A stretch of DNA of 9,890 nt. It comes from JAWOGN01 sp046496815 (GTDB lineage Bacteria > Desulfobacterota > DSM-4660 > Desulfatiglandales > Desulfatiglandaceae). A program made the translations under genes and the position numbers. This document shows, piece by piece, positions 5,928 through 9,890 of the stretch. Location of the stretch: contig JAWOGN010000042.1 in the NCBI GenBank assembly GCA_046496815.1, positions 1 to 9,890 of the forward strand, written 5' to 3'. Below the pieces are notes generated by a model. It saw only the letters and a program-made list of their open reading frames with translations. It made no database searches and was not told where the DNA came from. The first letter of the stretch is position 1; each line of letters opens with the position of its first letter.

Positions 5928-7988
5928 ATGCAGGGATTAACCGTTGTCGCGCCCTTTTTAGGGGTTTTGAGTTTGGTCATCGCCTGGCTGATTTATGGGT
6001 ACGTCAAAAAACAGCCCAATGGTTCCCCATTAATGCAGGAACTTGAGGGAATGATCCACGAGGGCGCGATGGCTTTCTTGAAGAGAGAATACTCCATTCT
6101 TGTTATCTTCATCGCCGCTGTGTTTGTCCTGTTGGGTCTGATACTCGGTGAGTGGAGAACATCCGTTGCCTTCTTGACCGGCGCGTTTTGTTCCATGCTG
6201 GCAGGGTTTTCCGGAATGAGCGCCGCAACCAGAGGCAATTCCCGGACGGCGGAGGCTGCGAACAAATCCGGACAGGCCATGGCTCTGAATGTGTCTTACT
6301 TTTCAGGCTCGGTCATGGGGCTGGCAGTCGCCGGTCTTGGGCTCCTTGGGCTGGGGTTCTGGTTTTGGTATTATGGGGGGGATCCGGAGACGGCTCGGTA
6401 CATCAACGGCTTTGCCATGGGCGCGAGCTCCATTGCCCTGTTTGCGCGTGTGGGCGGCGGCATTTACACGAAGGCTGCGGATGTGGGTGCGGACCTGGTG
6501 GGTAAGGTAGAGGCGGGGATTCCCGAGGACGATCCGCGAAATCCGGGTGTCATTGCGGACAATGTGGGCGACAATGTGGGTGATATTGCGGGCATGGGGG
6601 CCGACATTTTTGAGTCCTTTGTGGGCTCCGTGATTGCGACCATCGCCATCGGAGCAACGTTGGCGATTACGCCCGAATTTCTTGACAAGTTTCCGGTGCT
6701 GAAAGATCTCGAACCGAAAGATATTAAACTTATGTATATGGCCATGCCGATCCTGGTTGTCATGGCAGGGCTGCTCGCTTCATTTGTGGGGGTTTTTTCG
6801 ATCAAAGTTTTCCAGGGCGGAAACCCGGCGGGGGCACTGCGATATACCACCTTTGTGGCGGCCGGTATTTTTGTGATCCTTACGGCCATCGTCACCGGTG
6901 TTATGGGAATGCCCTGGGGCGCTTTCTGGGCGGTGTTTTCCGGCCTCTTGTGCGGGATCGCCATCGGTCTGCTGGCGGAATATTACACCTCGGGACCTCC
7001 GATTCGCCGGATCGCTGAACAAACAAAGACCGGCCCCGCAACCGTGATCATCGCCGGACTTGCGGTGGGAATGCAGTCCACGTACCTTCCGATTCTCGGT
7101 ATTTGTGTGGCAACCTTCGTCGGATATCAGACCGCCGGTATCTACGGGATCGGCCTTTCTGCCGTCGGTATGTTGGCCACGGTGGGGGCGACCATGACCG
7201 TGGATGCCTATGGACCCATTGCCGACAACGCGGGCGGGATCTCGGAGATGTCGGGCCTTGGTCCCGAGACCCGAAAAATTACCGACAGTCTCGATGCGCT
7301 GGGCAATACGACAGCCGCCATCGGCAAGGGATTTGCCATCGGTTCTGCAGCCTTGACTGCACTGGCCTTGTTTGTGGCATTTACGCAGGCGGCGGGTCTG
7401 GCTATTATTGATATCAAGAATCCGCTGGTCGTTATCGGCGCTTTTATCGGCGCCATGGTGCCCATGGTCTGCGCGGCGCTTACCATGACCTCGGTGGGGA
7501 AGGCGGCTTTTAGTATCGTGGAGGAAATTCGCCGTCAGTTCCGGGAGATTCCGGGTTTATTGGAAGGAAAAGAAGGCGTCAAACCGGATCCGAAAACCTG
7601 TGTGTCCATCGCAACGAACTCTGCTTTGAAGGAAATGGTGGCGCCGGGGCTTGTGGCTGTGCTTACCCCTGTGGCCGTCGGGTTTCTGCTGGGAAAAGAA
7701 ACGCTGGGCGGCATGCTTCTGGGCGCCACGGTGATGGGTGCATTTCTGGCCCTGTTTATGGCCAATGCCGGCGGTGCCTGGGATAATGCGAAGAAATACA
7801 TCGAAGAGGGCAATGTGGGCGGAAAAGGCTCCGATAACCATAAGGCCGCCGTGGTGGGCGATACGGTTGGGGATCCGTTCAAAGATACCTCCGGTCCGGC
7901 CATGAATATCCTCATCAAGTTGATGTCGGTGGTTTCATTGGTGATTGCGCCCATTTTGCCGGCAGTGGGCATCTTTTTGGCTCTGTAA
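5928..7988 (+). CDS. hppA: Membrane-bound ion-translocating pyrophosphatase (686 aa)
   Basis: Integral membrane pump that hydrolyses pyrophosphate and exports Na+ and/or H+. The chain is mostly hydrophobic helices, as expected for a family with about 16 membrane spans. The substrate site is complete: ADVGADLVGKVE (184-195), DDPRNP (201-206), DNVGDNVGD (211-219), and near the C-terminus WDNAKK (618-623) and GDTVGDPFKD (644-653). The sequence GNTTAA (459-464) has Ala at the position that separates K+-dependent enzymes (Ala) from K+-independent ones (Lys), so it should need K+. D226 and E229 in GADIFES occupy the TM6 gate position where a Glu is typical of Na+-pumping members; this makes a Na+ or Na+/H+ pump plausible, but sequence alone does not settle it. 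It directly follows pth and is closed by its own terminator. The family is certain, the ion less so. Confidence 0.96.
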   Translation: MQGLTVVAPFLGVLSLVIAWLIYGYVKKQPNGSPLMQELEGMIHEGAMAFLKREYSILVIFIAAVFVLLGLILGEWRTSVAFLTGAFCSMLAGFSGMSAATRGNSRTAEAANKSGQAMALNVSYFSGSVMGLAVAGLGLLGLGFWFWYYGGDPETARYINGFAMGASSIALFARVGGGIYTKAADVGADLVGKVEAGIPEDDPRNPGVIADNVGDNVGDIAGMGADIFESFVGSVIATIAIGATLAITPEFLDKFPVLKDLEPKDIKLMYMAMPILVVMAGLLASFVGVFSIKVFQGGNPAGALRYTTFVAAGIFVILTAIVTGVMGMPWGAFWAVFSGLLCGIAIGLLAEYYTSGPPIRRIAEQTKTGPATVIIAGLAVGMQSTYLPILGICVATFVGYQTAGIYGIGLSAVGMLATVGATMTVDAYGPIADNAGGISEMSGLGPETRKITDSLDALGNTTAAIGKGFAIGSAALTALALFVAFTQAAGLAIIDIKNPLVVIGAFIGAMVPMVCAALTMTSVGKAAFSIVEEIRRQFREIPGLLEGKEGVKPDPKTCVSIATNSALKEMVAPGLVAVLTPVAVGFLLGKETLGGMLLGATVMGAFLALFMANAGGAWDNAKKYIEEGNVGGKGSDNHKAAVVGDTVGDPFKDTSGPAMNILIKLMSVVSLVIAPILPAVGIFLAL

Positions 7989-8014
7989 ACGAGCCGGACA
8001 GGACAGCTTTTTTG

Positions 8015-8072
8015 AGGGACGACGGAGGTACTGCGGATATGACACACTTTTTTTCTCCGACGTCCCTTTTTT
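8015..8072 (+). terminator. Rho-independent terminator after hppA, long loop
   Basis: AGGGACG-A-CGGAG (8015-8027) pairs with CTCCG-A-CGTCCCT (8055-8067), a 12-pair stem with a single A/A mismatch, followed by TTTTT (8068-8072). The loop is long (27 bases) and ends in a run of T. It lies 27 bases beyond the hppA stop and separates the rplY-pth-hppA run from carD. Confidence 0.8.
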
Positions 8073-8101
8073 CGTGGGGCGAAGTCTGTTTTGCGGCTTT
8101 C

Positions 8102-8130
8102 TTGCCTTCGAGAGAGAAATAGTGTATGGT
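8102..8130 (+). promoter_or_regulatory. Possible promoter for carD
   Basis: TTGCCT (8102-8107) and TATGGT (8125-8130) are 17 bases apart, each matching four of six consensus positions. It sits just after the hppA terminator, as a carD promoter should, and would give a leader of about 147 bases. A second weaker candidate uses TTGAGA at 8223-8228. Either remains a guess. Confidence 0.3.
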
Positions 8131-8196
8131 AAAAAATCGGGTATGAATTCAGGGCGTTGAAATGGTGTGTCGGAGGCTGTTGGGGTCTCCTTTTCC

Positions 8197-8221
8197 TTAG
8201 CGGGGGTTTTCAAAGCGCTAA
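8197..8221. repeat. Inverted repeat TTAGCG-N13-CGCTAA upstream of carD
   Basis: Perfect 6-base arms (8197-8202 and 8216-8221) are separated by 13 bases, in the intergenic space 62 bases before the carD start. No T run follows on the plus strand, so it is not a typical terminator. It could be a protein-binding site or a small hairpin in the carD leader. Short arms like these can arise by chance. Confidence 0.4.
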
Positions 8222-8283
8222 ATTGAGACGGAAATTAATTTTTTGAAATATTACTGCAACACGTGCGAGATGCGGGGGCTCAG

Positions 8284-8763
8284 ATGTTCAGCGTCGGTGA
8301 TTTGGCTGTTTATCCGGCACACGGTGTCGGACTGATTGAAAAGATTGAAAGTCAAGAGATCTCGGGGTGTCAGCAGGACTTTTATGTCATGCGAATTCTT
8401 GACAATGATATGATTATCATGATCCCTACCAACAACGTGGAAAACGTCGGATTAAGAGAAATCATTGAGCAAACGGAAGTCCCCAAACTGTATTCCATCT
8501 TAAAAAAAAGAAATGTTACCGTAGATAATCAGACATGGAATCGCCGTTACCGGGAATACATGGAAAAAATCAAGACCGGATCTGTTTTTGAGGTCGCGGA
8601 AGTTTATCGCGATCTTTTGATATTGAAGCTGGAGAAAGACCTGTCGTTCGGCGAACGTAAAATGCTGGATACGGCAAGAAATCTCTTGGTCAAAGAAATA
8701 TCTCTTTCTCGGAAAGTTCGCGAAGAACAGGTGGAAAAAGACCTGGACCAGATCTTTTCTTGA
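8284..8763 (+). CDS. carD: CarD/CdnL-family transcription regulator (159 aa)
   Basis: Binds the RNA polymerase beta subunit and stabilises the open promoter complex; in mycobacteria and myxobacteria this family is important at rRNA promoters. The N-terminal RNA polymerase-interacting domain (residues 1 to about 60) begins with the signature MFSVGDLAVYPAHGVG. The C-terminal helical DNA-binding domain (about 65-159) has the conserved W85 in TWNRRYREYMEK, the tryptophan that wedges into the promoter minor groove. The start at 8284 is chosen because the family begins at this Met; it has GGGGG 5 bases upstream. The in-frame GTG at 8263 would add seven unconserved residues. This is the short CdnL-like form without the HMGA-like tail of Myxococcus CarD. 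rluD begins 19 bases downstream and is probably co-transcribed. Confidence 0.93.
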   Translation: MFSVGDLAVYPAHGVGLIEKIESQEISGCQQDFYVMRILDNDMIIMIPTNNVENVGLREIIEQTEVPKLYSILKKRNVTVDNQTWNRRYREYMEKIKTGSVFEVAEVYRDLLILKLEKDLSFGERKMLDTARNLLVKEISLSRKVREEQVEKDLDQIFS

Positions 8764-8782
8764 GACGAATTCTGAAGTAGAA

Positions 8783-9787
8783 GTGGGAGATACGTCGGTT
8801 AGAATATTCTCCTATGAAGTATCTGCGGAAAGCCGAGATGTTCGCTTAGATGTCTTTCTGTCCTCCCGTGCGGTCGGCCTTTCGCGGTCGAGGATCCAGT
8901 CCCTCATCGGCAGCGGCCACGTCACGGTCAATAATACGCTTTCAAAGTCGGGCTATAAATTGAAGGCAGGTGATCACCTTGTGCTGAGAGTCCCACCTTC
9001 CCCGCCCCAATCCTTGAAGCCTGAGTCGGTAGATTTTGGCATCCTGTACGAAGACCGGTCGATCATTGTATTGAATAAACCCGCCGGGGTTGTGGTCCAC
9101 CCCGGTCCCGGACATGCCACCGGTACAATCGTACACGGGCTCCTTAAGCACGGTAATCGTCTTTCGGGAATTGGGGGTGTGCTGAGGCCGGGAATTGTTC
9201 ATCGACTGGACAAGGATACGTCGGGGCTTATGGTCGTGGCCAAAGACGATGAGGCGCATACATCCCTTGCCGAGCAGTTCCGATCCGGTAGAATTAAGAA
9301 GGGATATGCGGCCCTTGTACACGGACGACTCGGGGGGCGTGAGGGAGAAATCGACCTTCCTGTGGCGCGTCATCCAAAGAAAAGAAAGGAAATGTCGGTG
9401 ACGCGATCCGGGGGGAGACGGGCCCTGACACTGTGGCGAAAAATTGAGGAATTTGAGAGCGGCTTTTCCCTCCTTTCGATCGTTACAAAAACGGGAAGGA
9501 CACACCAAATCCGGGTTCATCTCGCCCATGTCGGGCACCCCGTCGTGGGAGATCCGGTTTATGGATACGGTCGAAACTGGTGGAAAAGGCATCCATTGCG
9601 GAAAAAAGGTGCCATGCCGATCATAAAGCGGCAAATGCTTCATGCAAGAAAATTGGGGTTTGTTCATCCCGAAGACGATCGATATCTTGAATTCGAAGCA
9701 CCGCTACCGGAGGACATGGAACATACCCTGCAGTCACTTAGACCCCCGGCAGGGCAACTTCAAGCCAATAAAGCGCTTGACATGTGA
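8783..9787 (+). CDS. rluD: Ribosomal large-subunit pseudouridine synthase, RluD type (334 aa)
   Basis: RluA-family enzyme that isomerises specific uridines in 23S rRNA (helix 69 for true RluD) to pseudouridine. An S4 RNA-binding domain occupies about residues 19-70 (RLDVFLSSRAVGLSRSRIQS). The catalytic domain starts near 84, with LNKPAGVVVHPG (97-108) and the motif HRLDKDTSGL (140-149), in which D143 is the catalytic aspartate. The later motif KTGRTHQIRVHLAHVGHPVVGD (236-257) is also intact. The start is GTG 8783, 19 bases after carD; the Shine-Dalgarno sequence is weak, and no ATG is available in frame before the S4 domain, so some coupling to carD translation is likely. Assignment to RluD rather than the related RluC or RluA rests on the S4 domain, length and motif spelling; the exact target sites are inferred. 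A strong promoter overlaps its last codons. Confidence 0.92.
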   Translation: MGDTSVRIFSYEVSAESRDVRLDVFLSSRAVGLSRSRIQSLIGSGHVTVNNTLSKSGYKLKAGDHLVLRVPPSPPQSLKPESVDFGILYEDRSIIVLNKPAGVVVHPGPGHATGTIVHGLLKHGNRLSGIGGVLRPGIVHRLDKDTSGLMVVAKDDEAHTSLAEQFRSGRIKKGYAALVHGRLGGREGEIDLPVARHPKKRKEMSVTRSGGRRALTLWRKIEEFESGFSLLSIVTKTGRTHQIRVHLAHVGHPVVGDPVYGYGRNWWKRHPLRKKGAMPIIKRQMLHARKLGFVHPEDDRYLEFEAPLPEDMEHTLQSLRPPAGQLQANKALDM

Positions 9788-9804
9788 TAAAAAAGTAATA
9801 TAAT
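9777..9804 (+). promoter_or_regulatory. Perfect-consensus sigma-70 promoter at the rluD stop
   Basis: TTGACA (9777-9782) and TATAAT (9799-9804) both match the sigma-70 consensus in all six positions, with 16-base spacing and an AT-rich spacer. The -35 lies in the last rluD codons. Transcription would start near 9811 and run rightward out of the window. Such strength is usual for stable RNA genes or highly expressed operons, but the product is not visible here. Confidence 0.8.
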
Positions 9805-9890
9805 CTGACCACTAAAAAAAATTCCTGCCTTTTGGAGGATTCGGTAGCGACCGGATATCTAAAGAGATTTCATAGCCAATCTGCTGAGAC
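9805..9890 (+). other. Leader or start of an unidentified transcript
   Basis: This stretch follows the strong promoter and contains no start codon with a usable ribosome binding site. A hairpin can form from AGGATTCGGT (9836-9845) and ACCGGATATCT (9850-9860), ten pairs including two G-T wobbles, with one bulged A and a four-base AGCG loop. There is no T run after it. It may be a 5' leader or part of a non-coding RNA. I do not recognise it as the start of a tRNA, tmRNA, RNase P RNA or rRNA. Confidence 0.35.

Noticed and set aside
5919..5930. hppA starting at ATG 5919, overlapping the pth stop
   Set aside because: The strong AAGGAGG is only 1 base away from that ATG. The ATG at 5928 has proper spacing and fits the family N-terminus.
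7945..8160. A 71-codon plus-strand frame across the end of hppA and the terminator
   Set aside because: It overlaps hppA and runs through the terminator hairpin, with no ribosome binding site and no recognisable domain.
8172..8195. GGAG...CTCC followed by TTTT as a second terminator before carD
   Set aside because: The stem is only four pairs with an 11-base loop and a short T run, too weak to call.

Overview
The window is an ordinary bacterial chromosomal segment of housekeeping genes, all on the plus strand. The gene content and order point to a Desulfobacterota (former Deltaproteobacteria) genome, probably an anaerobe of the sulfate-reducing or syntrophic type. The reasons are the order ispE / tRNA-Gln / prs / rplY / pth, a long Ctc-type L25, a CarD/CdnL regulator, a DUF1844 protein, and a membrane pyrophosphatase of the K+-dependent sequence class. 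The lineage is inferred from family knowledge; no rRNA is present to confirm it.

Layout. Positions 1-349 hold no recognisable gene. A good extended -10 promoter (350-377) drives serA (D-3-phosphoglycerate dehydrogenase) and a closely spaced small DUF1844 protein. After a 156-base gap comes a second run: ispE (isoprenoid precursor kinase), a complete tRNA-Gln(UUG) with encoded CCA, and prs (PRPP synthetase), closed by a textbook rho-independent terminator at 4574-4600. Then follow rplY (ribosomal protein L25/Ctc), pth (peptidyl-tRNA hydrolase) and hppA (ion-pumping membrane pyrophosphatase), tightly packed, with the hppA ribosome binding site inside the last codons of pth. A long-loop terminator (8015-8072) ends that run. 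carD and rluD (23S rRNA pseudouridine synthase) form the last pair. A promoter with perfect consensus hexamers straddles the rluD stop codon and fires into an unidentified 80-base leader that runs off the window.

How the genes relate. Most serve translation and nucleotide or amino acid supply: serine (SerA), PRPP (Prs), glutamine tRNA, L25, recycling of peptidyl-tRNA (Pth), 23S rRNA modification (RluD), and transcription initiation by CarD, which in studied bacteria acts strongly at rRNA promoters. The pyrophosphatase removes PPi made by biosynthetic reactions, including phosphoribosyl transfer and tRNA charging, and conserves its energy as an ion gradient. This functional link is inference.

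I found no mobile element, CRISPR array, toxin-antitoxin pair, phage gene or evident novel system. The points most worth a second look are the strong promoter and structured leader at the right edge, the ion specificity of the pyrophosphatase, the unclear ispE start, the tRNA embedded between two genes, and the unassigned left end.
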